64,000 bases of DNA from Xenophilus sp. AP218F (GTDB lineage Bacteria; Pseudomonadota; Gammaproteobacteria; Burkholderiales; Chromobacteriaceae): the NCBI GenBank assembly GCA_002213445.1, contig NJIE01000010.1:1-64000 (forward strand). The letters run 5' to 3'. Made by a program: the position numbers and the translations under genes. Each line of letters opens with the position of its first letter. Positions within the stretch are counted from its first letter, which is position 1. The notes under the pieces were generated by a model that was given only the letters and a program-made list of their open reading frames with translations, had not been told where the DNA came from and ran no database searches. Shown one piece after another: positions 32,640 to 41,648 of the stretch.

Positions 32640-34031
32640 TCACGCCAGTACGCTGGCCAGCTGCGCGCAGCAGGAGGCGTAGTCGTGGGATTCGTGCTGC
32701 GGCTGGGTCAGGAAACCCACCATGGGCAATTGCCTGCGCATCGCGTCGTCCAGCACCGGGTCGGAGCCGGGCACGTAAGCGCCGACGCTGATCAGATCGC
32801 GGTTGCGCTGATAGCGGGAATACAACTGCTTGAACTGGCGCGCCATGTCCACCTGGCTTTGCGGCACCACATCCACCATCACCCGGCTGATCGATTGTTC
32901 GATGTCGATGGCCGGGTAATGGCCGGATTCCGCCAGCTCGCGCGACAGCACGAAGTGGCCGTCCAGAATCGCGCGCGCCGAGTCGGCGATAGGATCTTGC
33001 TGATCGTCGCCCTCGGACAATACCGTGTAGAAGCCGGTAATCGACCCGCCGCCCGCCTGGCCGTTGCCGGCGCGCTCGATCAGCTGCGGCAGGCGCGCGA
33101 ACACCGACGGCGGATAGCCCTTGGTCACCGGCGGCTCGCCGATCGCCAGCGCGATCTCGCGCTGCGCCATGGCGTAACGGGTAACCGAGTCCATCAACAG
33201 CAGCACATCCTTGCCCTGCGCGCGGAAATACTCGGCCAGCGCCGTGGCGTAAGCCGCGCCGTGCAAGCGCATCAAAGGCGGCATGTCGGCCGGGGCGGCC
33301 ACCACCACCGAACGGGCGCGCCCCTCCTCGCCCAGAATGTTCTCGATGAAATCCTTGACCTCGCGCCCCCGCTCGCCGATCAGGCCCACCACCACGATAT
33401 CGGCCTTGGTGAAGCGCGCCATCATGCCCAAGAGCACCGACTTGCCGACGCCAGAACCGGCGAAAAGACCCAAACGCTGGCCACGGCCAACCGTCAGCAG
33501 GCCATTGATGGCCCGCACGCCGACGTCCAGCACATCATGCACCGGAGTACGCTCCAGCGGGTTCATCGGCTGACTGTAGAGGGGGAACCAGGCTTCGGGA
33601 TGAATGGGGCCCAGCCCATCCAGCGGGCGGCCCAGGGAGTCCAGCACGCGGCCGAGCAGGCTCTCGCCAACTGGAATCTGGCGGCCCGCGGAAGCGCCTC
33701 CCAGGCTTGGCGGCGCGTCCTTGCCGTAAACCGGCGGGTTGACGGCCGCCAGCGGCGTTACCGGCGTGCCCGGCAACAAGCCATGGACATTGCTCAGCGG
33801 CATCAAAAACACCTTGTCGCCGGAAAAACCCACCACTTCGGCCTCGACGACATGGCTGTCAGGCAACGTGACCTGGCAGGCGCTGCCCACCGGCAACTTG
33901 ATGCCGACCGCCTCCATCACCATGCCGGTGACGCGCACCAGACGGCCGCTGGGCTGGCTTGGGGTGGCGGCTTTCGCCGCCTGCGCGCAGCTGGCGAGCC
34001 AAGTTCGCTGGCGTTCAATCAGATCGCTCAT
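32640..34031 (-). CDS. fliI: Flagellum-specific ATPase FliI
   Basis: Hexameric export ATPase of 463 aa, related to the F1 beta subunit. The P-loop is [18 protein letters not shown] near residue 165. Other hallmarks are [17 protein letters not shown], the Walker B stretch [21 protein letters not shown] and [18 protein letters not shown]. The ATG at 34031 overlaps the fliH 3-prime end by 17 bases; the frame open further upstream lies inside fliH. Confidence 0.97.
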   Translation of the reverse strand: MSDLIERQRTWLASCAQAAKAATPSQPSGRLVRVTGMVMEAVGIKLPVGSACQVTLPDSHVVEAEVVGFSGDKVFLMPLSNVHGLLPGTPVTPLAAVNPPVYGKDAPPSLGGASAGRQIPVGESLLGRVLDSLGRPLDGLGPIHPEAWFPLYSQPMNPLERTPVHDVLDVGVRAINGLLTVGRGQRLGLFAGSGVGKSVLLGMMARFTKADIVVVGLIGERGREVKDFIENILGEEGRARSVVVAAPADMPPLMRLHGAAYATALAEYFRAQGKDVLLLMDSVTRYAMAQREIALAIGEPPVTKGYPPSVFARLPQLIERAGNGQAGGGSITGFYTVLSEGDDQQDPIADSARAILDGHFVLSRELAESGHYPAIDIEQSISRVMVDVVPQSQVDMARQFKQLYSRYQRNRDLISVGAYVPGSDPVLDDAMRRQLPMVGFLTQPQHESHDYASCCAQLASVLA

Positions 34032-34857
34032 CCGGCTCCAGCTCCAGACCCAGCGCGCGACGCACCGCCGCCATGCGCGCCGCAAGCGTCGCATCCAGAC
34101 GCGCCGCCGGAGCGTCCACGATGCAGCCGCCGCGCGCGACGCCGGGATCTTCTATCCATTGCCAGACGGTTTCCGGCGCTTCCTGCTGCAAGAATTCGCG
34201 CGCCACGGCCAGATCGTCGGGATGGACGCGCAACCTCGCCGTCGCCAACTCGGCGGGCAGCTGGGCCAGCGCCTTCTCCAGCACAGGCTGCAACACCGCC
34301 GGGTCCAATAGCAACTGCTTCTCCAGCAACTGCTCGGCGATCTGCCACGCCAGCCGCAGCAGATCGGCGGACAGCTCGGCTTCTATCCGCGCCAACTGCC
34401 CAGCAAAGGCCTCGGACAATTGGGAAAGCGGGGCCCATGACTCGGCGAAACGGGCTTGCAGCTCGGCCCGCCCTTCCGCCGCGCCCTGTTCGCGCCCTTG
34501 CTCCAGGCCCTGCCGCTCTCCCTCCGCGCGCCCCGCTTCGATTCCAGCCTCGTAACCCGCCTGCCAGGCCTCCTGGTGAATCGCCTCCAGCTCTGCCGCC
34601 GTGGGGTAGCCGATTCCAGCCTCCTCCTCGGCCGCCTCACCGGCAGGGTCGGCAGCCGACTCAGGCTCCGCGTCGACGGGCGAGGCCAATGCGCCGGCCT
34701 CCGTCGTCGCGCAGGCCCGGCGCTGTTGAGCCAGCGCTACCAGCTGCACCGGCGTCAGCGCCTGGGTGAAGCCATCCAGCGCCTCGGGGCTCCAGCTGCT
34801 CCAGCTTTCCAGCTCTTCGCCGGGAATGATGGGATTACTCGACGAGGCCTTCATCAC
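34015..34857 (-). CDS. fliH: Flagellar export apparatus protein FliH
   Basis: Cytosolic regulator of FliI, 280 aa. An N-terminal Trp-containing segment ([17 protein letters not shown]) is followed by an acidic region, then GxxxG-like repeats in [22 protein letters not shown] (split near 112-133), the known FliH helix motif, and a C-terminal domain resembling the F-type delta subunit. It overlaps fliG by 23 bases and fliI by 17. Confidence 0.92.
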   Translation of the reverse strand: MMKASSSNPIIPGEELESWSSWSPEALDGFTQALTPVQLVALAQQRRACATTEAGALASPVDAEPESAADPAGEAAEEEAGIGYPTAAELEAIHQEAWQAGYEAGIEAGRAEGERQGLEQGREQGAAEGRAELQARFAESWAPLSQLSEAFAGQLARIEAELSADLLRLAWQIAEQLLEKQLLLDPAVLQPVLEKALAQLPAELATARLRVHPDDLAVAREFLQQEAPETVWQWIEDPGVARGGCIVDAPAARLDATLAARMAAVRRALGLELEPDERSD

Positions 34858-35833
34858 CGCCCTTGCTGCCTAGCACGATCTGGCCGTCGTCGGCGAGCTT
34901 GCGCACGATCTTGAGGATTTCCTTCTGTTCGGCCTCCACTTCGGACAGCTTGACCGGTCCCTTGGATTCCAGATCGTCGCGCAACATTTCTGCCGCGCGC
35001 TGCGACATATTGCGGAAGATTTTTTCTTTCAGCTCGCCGCTGGTGCCCTTGAGCGCGATGACCAGAGAGTCGGACTGGACTTCGCGGAGGATGGTCTGGA
35101 TGGAACGGTCGTCGATATCCAGAATGTTTTCGAACACGAACATCTTGTCCTGGATGCGTTGCGCCAGCTCCGGGTCGTACTCGCGAATGAAGCTCAACGC
35201 CGAAGCCTCGACGTTGCCGCCCATGAAGTTGAGGATTTCCGCCGTCAGGCTCACGCCGCCCGAAGCGCTCTTCTTGATGCGGTCCGAGCCGGACAGCAAT
35301 TGCGTCAGCACGTCGTTCAGCTCGCGCAGCGCCTGCGGCTGCACGCCCTCCAGCGTGGCGGTGCGAATCAGCACCTCGTTGCGCATCCGCTCCGGGAAAA
35401 AGGACAGGATGGAGCTGGACAAGTCCGGCTCCAGATGGACCAGGATGGTGGCGATGATCTGCGGGTGCTCGTGGCGGATCAGGTCGGCGGCCGAGGACGG
35501 ATCCATCCACTTCAGGCTTTCGATGCCGCTGTGATCGTTGCCCTGCATGATCTTGTCGAGCAGGTTGGCCGCCTTGTCCGGCCCCAGCGCCTCCACCAGC
35601 ACGTTGCGCAGGTACTCGTCGGACGCGCCGATGCTGGCGCGCGCCGCGCACTCCTGGCGAAACTGGCCGACCACTTCGTCGATCTGCTCGTAACTGAGGT
35701 TGTTGATGGCGGCCATGGCCAAAGAGATTTTCTGCACCTCTTTGGGACCAAGGTATTTGAAGACCTCCACCGCCTCCGCCTGACCCAGGCTGAACAGCAG
35801 GATGGCGCTTTTGCGGATGCCGTTATCACTCAT
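34835..35833 (-). CDS. fliG: Flagellar motor switch protein FliG
   Basis: C-ring rotor protein of 332 aa that engages the stator. It begins KSAILLFSLGQAEAVEVFKYL, has the armadillo-type middle domain (LRNVLVEALGPDKAANLL) and the EHPQIIATILVHL motif, and the C-terminal torque helix region with the charged residues in DDRSIQTILREV. It overlaps fliF by eight bases. Confidence 0.97.
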   Translation of the reverse strand: MSDNGIRKSAILLFSLGQAEAVEVFKYLGPKEVQKISLAMAAINNLSYEQIDEVVGQFRQECAARASIGASDEYLRNVLVEALGPDKAANLLDKIMQGNDHSGIESLKWMDPSSAADLIRHEHPQIIATILVHLEPDLSSSILSFFPERMRNEVLIRTATLEGVQPQALRELNDVLTQLLSGSDRIKKSASGGVSLTAEILNFMGGNVEASALSFIREYDPELAQRIQDKMFVFENILDIDDRSIQTILREVQSDSLVIALKGTSGELKEKIFRNMSQRAAEMLRDDLESKGPVKLSEVEAEQKEILKIVRKLADDGQIVLGSKGGDEGLVE

Positions 35834-37568
35834 CGGAGCTGATCCATTCCTTGATGATCTGGGCAGCCATGCGCGGATCAGACTTCACCAGTTCGCGGAC
35901 GGCTTCCAGATTGCTAGTGTACTGCTGTCGCTGCGCCTCGCGCGGGTCTTCCGAACCGCCGGACTTGGCCGCGCCGGGCGCGCCGCCCTCTTCGCCTTCT
36001 TCGCCGGCCACCCCAAGCAGGCGGCCTCCAGCGGCGGCGGCCGCCGCCGCTTCGGGCGAGCCCGGCTCGCCGGGGGCAGGCTTCTGCTTGACCAGATCGC
36101 GCATGATGGGCCGCACCACGCCAAACAGCAGATACAACAGGGCGATGGCGAGCAAGCCGTATTTCACCAGGCTTGCGCCGTTGTCGGTGACGTAATCGGT
36201 GACGCGCTCCTGGATCGAAACCGGCACGGCGGCGTCGGCGAAGGCGGCATTGACCACGTTGAGGCTATCGCCGCGACCGCTGTTGTAGCCCATCGCCTCC
36301 TTGACCAGGTTGTTGATCTGCTGCACTTCTTGCGGCGTCAGCGGCGTCGGCTTCATTTCGCCGTTCTTGTCCGGCATCTTGCGGTAATTGACCACCACCG
36401 CCGCAGACAGGCGCTTGAGCGCTCCGGTTGGCAGCTTGGTGTGCTGTATGGTCTTGTCCACCTCGTAATTGGTGGTGATGTCGCGTTGCAGCGTGCCGTT
36501 CTGGCTGATGGTCTGTCCGGACAGGTTGGCGGTGCCCGGCGCCGCGCCAGGCGGCAGCGTGATCGGCGCCGAAGCGGCAGACGGCGGCTGATTGGACAAC
36601 GCGCCGGGCACGCCGGTCGGCTGCGTCGCGCCGTTGACCAGCTTCTCGCTGATCTGCTGGCTGCGGGTAGCAGAAGGGTTCGGGCTGGAGTTGGGGCGAT
36701 AGGTCTCCGAGGTCTGCTCGGTTTCCGAAAAATCGACATTCGCCGTCACCTGTGCGCGCACGTTGGTGCGGCCGAAAATCGGCTCCAGAATGTCCTCGAT
36801 GCGCTTGACGTAGCCTTCTTCGATCTGGTGGACAAAAGTCAGCTGGCGCTGATCCAGACCGGAATTGTCGTCCGCGCCGGCCTGCTTGGACAGCAGATTG
36901 CCGTCCTGATCGACGATGGTGACGTTTTTCAACGGCAGATTGGGCACCGAGCTGGATACCAGATGCAGGATGCCGGCGATCTGGCCGCCGTCCAGAATGC
37001 GCCCGGGGTAGAGCTGCAACATGACCGACGCCGTCGGCTGCTGCTGCTCGCGCACAAAAACGCTTTGCTTGGGCGTGGCGATATGGACGCGAGCGCTCTG
37101 CACCGACGAAACCGACTCGATGGTGCGCGCCAGCTCGCCCTCGATGGAGCGCTGGTAATTGACCTGCTCGGCAAACTGGCTGATGCCGAACTTCTGGTTG
37201 TCCATCAGCTCGAAACCGACGCCGCCGGCCTTGGGCAGGCCCTGAGCCGCCAGCTTCAGACGCGCGTCGTAAACCTTGTCAGCCGGCACCGAGATCGAGC
37301 CGCCCTCGCCCAGCTGGTACGGGACGTTCATTTGCTGCAGGGCAGCCGTCACCTGGCCGCCATCGCGGTCAGCCAGATTGGAGAACAGAATCTTGTAATT
37401 GGGAGTGCGATTGAGGACGACCGTGCCGACCAGCACGGCGAAGATCGCGGCCAGGGCGCCGAGAAACAGGATTTTCTTATTGTTCGGGAGCGACTTGAAG
37501 CGGTCGCCCGCTTCATTCAGACGCGCTCGCCAGACAGGGGTAGCGTTTTCTTCTGCCAGATCAGCCAT
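35826..37568 (-). CDS. fliF: Flagellar MS-ring protein FliF
   Basis: MS-ring scaffold of 580 aa. It has an N-terminal membrane helix (KKILFLGALAAIFAVLVGTV), ring-building motifs with NYKILFSNLADRDGGQV and YQRSIEGELARTIESV, and a second membrane helix near 455-475 (LLAIALLYLLFGVVR). The C-terminal cytoplasmic tail binds FliG and contains an Ala/Gly-rich linker. It lies 52 bases downstream of fliE, with a small hairpin in the gap. Confidence 0.96.
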   Translation of the reverse strand: MADLAEENATPVWRARLNEAGDRFKSLPNNKKILFLGALAAIFAVLVGTVVLNRTPNYKILFSNLADRDGGQVTAALQQMNVPYQLGEGGSISVPADKVYDARLKLAAQGLPKAGGVGFELMDNQKFGISQFAEQVNYQRSIEGELARTIESVSSVQSARVHIATPKQSVFVREQQQPTASVMLQLYPGRILDGGQIAGILHLVSSSVPNLPLKNVTIVDQDGNLLSKQAGADDNSGLDQRQLTFVHQIEEGYVKRIEDILEPIFGRTNVRAQVTANVDFSETEQTSETYRPNSSPNPSATRSQQISEKLVNGATQPTGVPGALSNQPPSAASAPITLPPGAAPGTANLSGQTISQNGTLQRDITTNYEVDKTIQHTKLPTGALKRLSAAVVVNYRKMPDKNGEMKPTPLTPQEVQQINNLVKEAMGYNSGRGDSLNVVNAAFADAAVPVSIQERVTDYVTDNGASLVKYGLLAIALLYLLFGVVRPIMRDLVKQKPAPGEPGSPEAAAAAAAGGRLLGVAGEEGEEGGAPGAAKSGGSEDPREAQRQQYTSNLEAVRELVKSDPRMAAQIIKEWISSDE

Positions 37569-37595
37569 ACGGTGGTTTTATGTTGGCGTCCACCG

Positions 37596-37620
37596 CTGCC
37601 CGTCTGAGAATCAGACAGCG
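37596..37620. repeat. Small hairpin between fliE and fliF
   Basis: GTCTGA (37602-37607) and TCAGAC (37611-37616) form a 6-bp stem with a 3-base loop; flanking GCTG and CAGC can extend it past a bulge. It lies directly after the fliE stop and could modulate fliE versus fliF expression. Confidence 0.35.
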
Positions 37621-37944
37621 CTAGACTTGGGTGTTCATGATTTCCTGATAGGCGGTCACCAGCTTGTTGCGCGCCTGAACCATGGTCTGGAACGACAGGC
37701 TGGCTTTCTGCATGGTAACCATGACGTCTTGCAGATTCACCCCCTCATCACCCAGTTCGAACTGCTTTTGCATCTCCTGAGAAGTCTGCTGTGCAGAATT
37801 AACCTGCGCAATGGTCGACTTGAGCACATCGGCGAAATCAACCTGCGGCGTCTGTTGCTGCTGGGTGGCGGCCGGCTTGCCGGAGGCCAGCGCCGCCGCG
37901 CTTCTGAGCTCGCCCAACAGCTGGTCGATATTTTGTACTGACAT
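37621..37944 (-). CDS. fliE: Flagellar hook-basal body protein FliE
   Basis: Rod-base adaptor of 107 aa that joins the MS ring and the export gate to the rod. Family features are VDFADVLKSTIAQVN and the C-terminal NLQDVMVTMQKASLSFQTMVQARNKLV region (residues about 73-99), ending QEIMNTQV. It begins two bases after the regulator gene stop, so fleR and fliE may be co-transcribed. Confidence 0.95.
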   Translation of the reverse strand: MSVQNIDQLLGELRSAAALASGKPAATQQQQTPQVDFADVLKSTIAQVNSAQQTSQEMQKQFELGDEGVNLQDVMVTMQKASLSFQTMVQARNKLVTAYQEIMNTQV

Positions 37945-37946
37945 GG

Positions 37947-39323
37947 CTACTCCGTGCCATTTCCTTCGGCAACATCCCGGGCGGCCTGCGCTGCGTCCTC
38001 ATCTCGGTAGCGCTGCAGCTTGTAACGCAGGGTGCGTTCGCTGATGCCCAGTTTTTCCGCAGCCAGCTTCTTCACGCCGCCGACCGCTGCCAATGTTTCC
38101 AGAATATGGCGTTTTTCAAGGGTTTTCATGTCGGTTTCATCCGACACCGAACTATCCGTTTCGGAAATGGTTCGGGCAACCTGAGCCGTGCTGACACTAT
38201 CGCCCAGCATGAGATCGGCGGCAAGAATTTCCGCCCCCGCGGCAAGAATCACCGCCCGCTGCACGACATTATCCAGCTCGCGGATGTTACCCTCCCAACT
38301 ATAGGCCGTCAAATGACGCTCCGCATCCGATGAGAATGCCAGATTCGACCTTTGCACGGCTTCCGCATGTTTTTTAAGCATGAATCGTGCCAATGGCAGA
38401 ATATCGTCGGCGCGCTCGGCCAGCGACGGAATCCGCAACGGGAAGACGTTCAGCCGGAAATACAGATCCTCGCGAAATCGTCCCGCCTCCACCTCCGCCT
38501 GCACGTCGCGGTTGGAGGTGGCCAGCACCCGGATATCGAGCTTGATGGTGCGCGTGCCGCCTACCCGCTCCACTTCCCGCTCCTGCAGCACCCGCAGCAG
38601 CTTGGCTTGCAAGGACAGCGGCATCTCAGTGACTTCGTCCAGCAAGATGGTGCCGCCTTGCGCTTGTTCGAACTTCCCCGGCAGCGCCTGCGCCGCGCCG
38701 GTAAACGCGCCGCGCTCGTGGCCGAACAGCGTCGACTCCAGCAGGTTCTCCGGAATCGCCGCGCAGTTGACCGCGACGAACGGCCCCGCGCCACGCTTGG
38801 AGTGCTGGTGAATGTAGCGGGCCAGCACCTCCTTGCCGCAACCGCTGGGCCCGGTGATCATCACGCTGGCGTCGCTCTGCGCCACGCGTCCGGCCAAGGC
38901 GAACAGCTGCTGCATGGCGGCCGACTCCGCCACCACCTGGCTGTCGCCGTCGCCAGGCATGCGCAGCAGGTGTTTTTCCACCTCGGCGATCAAACTGGCG
39001 GGTTCGAAAGGTTTGAGCAGGTAGTGCGCCGCGCCCGACCTCAGCAGTTCGATGGCGCGCTCGATGACGCCGTAAGCCGTCATCAGGATGAAGGGCACGC
39101 CGGGATAGGACTTCTTGACTTCCTCAAACAGCGTATAGCCGTCCATCGGCGCCATTTGCGCGTCGGAAATGACCAGACCGACCGGGGCCTGCCGCAACTG
39201 CTGCAGGGCGGTCTTGCCGTCGGCGGCCTCCACTGTCGGATAACCGGCCAGGGACAGGGTGTCGACGATGGCCTCTCGCAAGTCGGCGTCGTCCTCCACC
39301 ACCAGAATGGGTAAAAACTTCAT
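37947..39323 (-). CDS. fleR: FleR/FlrC-type sigma-54-dependent response regulator
   Basis: NtrC-family activator of 458 aa. The receiver (1-120) has VVEDDADLRE, the phospho-acceptor Asp in VISDAQMAPMDGY and the Lys in LLKPFEP. The AAA+ domain (about 130-370) has the P-loop GPSGCGKEVLARYIH, the sigma-54 contact loop GAFTGA and GGTILLDEVTEMPL. A Fis-type helix-turn-helix ends the protein (KKLAAEKLGISERTLRYKLQ). Position next to fliE matches FleR/FlrC, which drives the middle flagellar genes. The partner kinase FleS/FlrB is not adjacent. Confidence 0.9.
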   Translation of the reverse strand: MKFLPILVVEDDADLREAIVDTLSLAGYPTVEAADGKTALQQLRQAPVGLVISDAQMAPMDGYTLFEEVKKSYPGVPFILMTAYGVIERAIELLRSGAAHYLLKPFEPASLIAEVEKHLLRMPGDGDSQVVAESAAMQQLFALAGRVAQSDASVMITGPSGCGKEVLARYIHQHSKRGAGPFVAVNCAAIPENLLESTLFGHERGAFTGAAQALPGKFEQAQGGTILLDEVTEMPLSLQAKLLRVLQEREVERVGGTRTIKLDIRVLATSNRDVQAEVEAGRFREDLYFRLNVFPLRIPSLAERADDILPLARFMLKKHAEAVQRSNLAFSSDAERHLTAYSWEGNIRELDNVVQRAVILAAGAEILAADLMLGDSVSTAQVARTISETDSSVSDETDMKTLEKRHILETLAAVGGVKKLAAEKLGISERTLRYKLQRYRDEDAAQAARDVAEGNGTE

Positions 39324-39356
39324 GGTCGCAGGCGCTTCTTCAAAGTCTCAAAGGGT

Positions 39357-40052
39357 TCAGATGGCCGGCTGGCGCTGATGGGCCAGCACGATCAGGCGGG
39401 AGGCGATGCCGGAGAGCGGCAGCACCTCGTGGGCGGCGCCGACGGCTATCGCTTCCTTGGGCATGCCGAACACCACGCAGCTGGCCTCGTCCTGGGCGAT
39501 GTTCCAGGCGCCCGACTGGCGCAGCTCCAGCATGCCGGCCGCGCCGTCGCGCCCCATGCCGGTCAGGATCACGCCGATGCAGTGCTTGCCCACCAGATTG
39601 GCCGCGGAACGGAACAGCACGTCCACCGACGGACGGTGGCGATTGACCGCCGGGCCGGGGTTGAGGCTGATGCTGTAGCCTATCGTCGAGGCCGGCTTGA
39701 TCAGCAGGTGCGAATGGCCCGGCGCGATGTAGACCGTGCCCGGCTGCAGGCGCTCGTTGTCCTCGGCTTCCTTGACGCGCAGCTGACACAGCGAGTCCAG
39801 CCGCGCGGCGAAGGACTGGGTGAACATCTCCGGCATGTGCTGGGTGATCAGGATCGGCGGCATGATGGCCGGCAGGCCGGTCAGCAGGGTGCGCAAGGCC
39901 TCGGTTCCCCCGGTGGAAGAGCCGATGACGATGACCATCTGGCTGGTCAGCGGCGTGCCGCCCTTCTTGCGCGGCAGGATCACGTCTGCGGTATTGCTGG
40001 GGGCAATGTCCAGCGGAGCTCTTTTTGCAGTCTCCTTGGGGGAAAGAGGCAT
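39357..40052 (-). CDS. Receiver-less CheB-type protein-glutamate methylesterase
   Basis: Predicted methylesterase/deamidase of 231 aa consisting of the CheB catalytic domain only. The triad is visible: Ser in [12 protein letters not shown], His in [15 protein letters not shown] and Asp in [15 protein letters not shown]. Canonical CheB is about 350 aa with an N-terminal receiver; here only about 35 unrelated residues precede the catalytic domain. Activity would therefore not be controlled by its own phosphorylation. It lies 33 bases upstream of fleR on the same strand, probably co-transcribed. It could act on chemoreceptors or serve another role. Confidence 0.85.
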   Translation of the reverse strand: MPLSPKETAKRAPLDIAPSNTADVILPRKKGGTPLTSQMVIVIGSSTGGTEALRTLLTGLPAIMPPILITQHMPEMFTQSFAARLDSLCQLRVKEAEDNERLQPGTVYIAPGHSHLLIKPASTIGYSISLNPGPAVNRHRPSVDVLFRSAANLVGKHCIGVILTGMGRDGAAGMLELRQSGAWNIAQDEASCVVFGMPKEAIAVGAAHEVLPLSGIASRLIVLAHQRQPAI

Positions 40053-40093
40053 GACTTTACCTTGCAGACATTAAGGATAATTTTTTTGCTAGC

Positions 40094-40624
40094 TTAGCAG
40101 GAGTTGCCGGTTTCAGGCAGCCCTTCCCCGCCCGCCGCAGCGTCTCTCTCGCCGCCAATGCGCGCGAGCCAGGCGTCGCAGCCGGACTCCAGCATATCCA
40201 GGACATGCTCGAAACCGCGGCTGCCGCCGTAATACGGGTCGGGCACATCGCACCCCGGGGCGACTAGCTCCAGCATCAGATGCAGTCGGGAGCGCAGCGC
40301 TTCCGGACAACGCTGACGCAAAACCGCCAGATTGTCGTGATCGGCCGCCAGAATCAGATCGAAGCTGGAAAAATCGGCCGCGTGCACCTGCCGGGCGCGC
40401 AAAGCGCTCAAGTCGTAGCCGCGCCGGGCCGCGGCGGCCGCGCTGCGCTCGTCCGGCGCTTCGCCTACGTGATAGCCGTGGGTGCCGGCGGAATCCACCC
40501 GGACCTTGCCTTCCAGCCCGGCCGCGCGCAGTTTGGCTCGCATCACGCCTTCGGCCGTCGGCGAGCGGCAGATGTTTCCATGGCAGACGAACAAGATGGA
40601 GCGGACGGCCTGCATCGCGTTCAT
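40094..40624 (-). CDS. Low-molecular-weight protein tyrosine phosphatase
   Basis: Cytosolic phosphatase of 176 aa. The signature P-loop is FVCHGNICRSP (CxGNxCRSP type) at the N-terminus and the general-acid Asp lies in VPDPYYGG near residue 140, as in eukaryotic-type LMW-PTPs. The tail is slightly longer than usual. AAGGAG lies five bases before the ATG at 40624. The ATG overlaps the stop of the upstream LysR gene, so the two are coupled. Its substrate is unknown; an arsenate reductase role is less likely given the DPYYGG motif. Confidence 0.92.
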   Translation of the reverse strand: MNAMQAVRSILFVCHGNICRSPTAEGVMRAKLRAAGLEGKVRVDSAGTHGYHVGEAPDERSAAAAARRGYDLSALRARQVHAADFSSFDLILAADHDNLAVLRQRCPEALRSRLHLMLELVAPGCDVPDPYYGGSRGFEHVLDMLESGCDAWLARIGGERDAAAGGEGLPETGNSC

Positions 40625-41559
40625 GGCGACTCCTTGGCTGGATGGTGAGTGAGTTGATATACCAGACTTTGCAACGGCTGGCGCATGGCCAGCACCATTT
40701 GCCACAAGCGTTCCGCCGCCGGCGACAAGGTGCGGTTGCGCCGGCGGATCAGCACGATGCGCCGGCTTTCGCGCGGCAGCAGCGGCCTCAGCCGCAGCGC
40801 GCTGCCTTGCGGCAGGGGCAGCGCCAGGCCCGGCGTCACGCTGACGCCGATGCCGGCTTCCACCATGCGGAACACCGATTGCGAGTGGCCCAGCTGCTGC
40901 GCCACCGGGCAATGCACGCCGTAGCGGCGCAGCATGCCGTCGATCAGCGGCCGGCTGCCGGAGCTGCCGTCCAGCAGCACCAAGGCCTGGCCGCTCAACG
41001 CGGCCCACGGCACGGCGGCCTGCGCCGCCAGCGGATGATCCTGGCGGCAGACCAGCCAGAAATCGTCCACCAGGACGGTTTCCTGATACAAGTCGTCGCA
41101 GCCGTCCGGCTCCACCACCAGACCGAAATCGACATCGCCGCCGCGCACCGCCGCCACGTTCAGGCGCTGCACCTGATCGTGCAGATGCAGCTGGATTTGC
41201 GGGTAGCGTTGCCGGCAAGCGGCGATGATGCCCGGCATCAGGCTGGCGGACAAGGTGGGGCTGCTGGCGACGTGGACGCTGCCCATCGCCTGCTCGCCCT
41301 GCTTGCGCGCGCTGTGCAGCACTTCGTCCAGTTCGCCCAGCACCCGTTCCAGCTTGAGCTGCAGCTGGCGGCCGGCCTCGGTCAGCACCACTTCGCGGGT
41401 GGTGCGGTCCAGCAGGCGCAGCTCCAGCGTCGACTCCAGCTCGCGAATGGCGCGGCTGACCGCCGGCTGGGTCAGGCCCAGCTGCTCGCCGGCGCGGCTG
41501 AAACCCGCCTCGCCCGCCACCGCCAGAAACACCCGCAATTGACGCAGCGTGATATTCAT
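40621..41559 (-). CDS. LysR-family transcriptional regulator
   Basis: Regulator of 312 aa. The N-terminal helix-turn-helix is LRQLRVFLAVAGEAGFSRAGEQL and LTQPAVSRAIRELES, followed by an effector-binding domain with SPTLSASLMPGIIAACRQRYP. It is divergent from the YfeH-like transporter gene with an 89-base AT-rich gap, the classic LysR arrangement, and it precedes the phosphatase gene in an overlapping pair. The transporter is the likely target. Its effector is unknown. Confidence 0.9.
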   Translation of the reverse strand: MNITLRQLRVFLAVAGEAGFSRAGEQLGLTQPAVSRAIRELESTLELRLLDRTTREVVLTEAGRQLQLKLERVLGELDEVLHSARKQGEQAMGSVHVASSPTLSASLMPGIIAACRQRYPQIQLHLHDQVQRLNVAAVRGGDVDFGLVVEPDGCDDLYQETVLVDDFWLVCRQDHPLAAQAAVPWAALSGQALVLLDGSSGSRPLIDGMLRRYGVHCPVAQQLGHSQSVFRMVEAGIGVSVTPGLALPLPQGSALRLRPLLPRESRRIVLIRRRNRTLSPAAERLWQMVLAMRQPLQSLVYQLTHHPAKESP

Positions 41560-41648
41560 AATTTTACGATATGAATTGATCAGATAAATACATTTGTATT
41601 CTGAATTCGGCTCGGTTTCAATATCGTCATCGCAACGGACCCGCCGCC

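Noticed and set aside
31374-34769. A 1131-codon open frame on the plus strand across fliK, fliJ, fliI and fliH
   Set aside because: It is antisense to four well-supported flagellar genes and its translation is His/Arg/Ala-rich low complexity without domains, the usual shadow of GC-rich codon use.
37945-37959. A sigma-54-like TGGCAC just before fliE
   Set aside because: The -12 GC element is shifted by one base from the required spacing and the site abuts the fliE ATG, leaving no room for a start of transcription.
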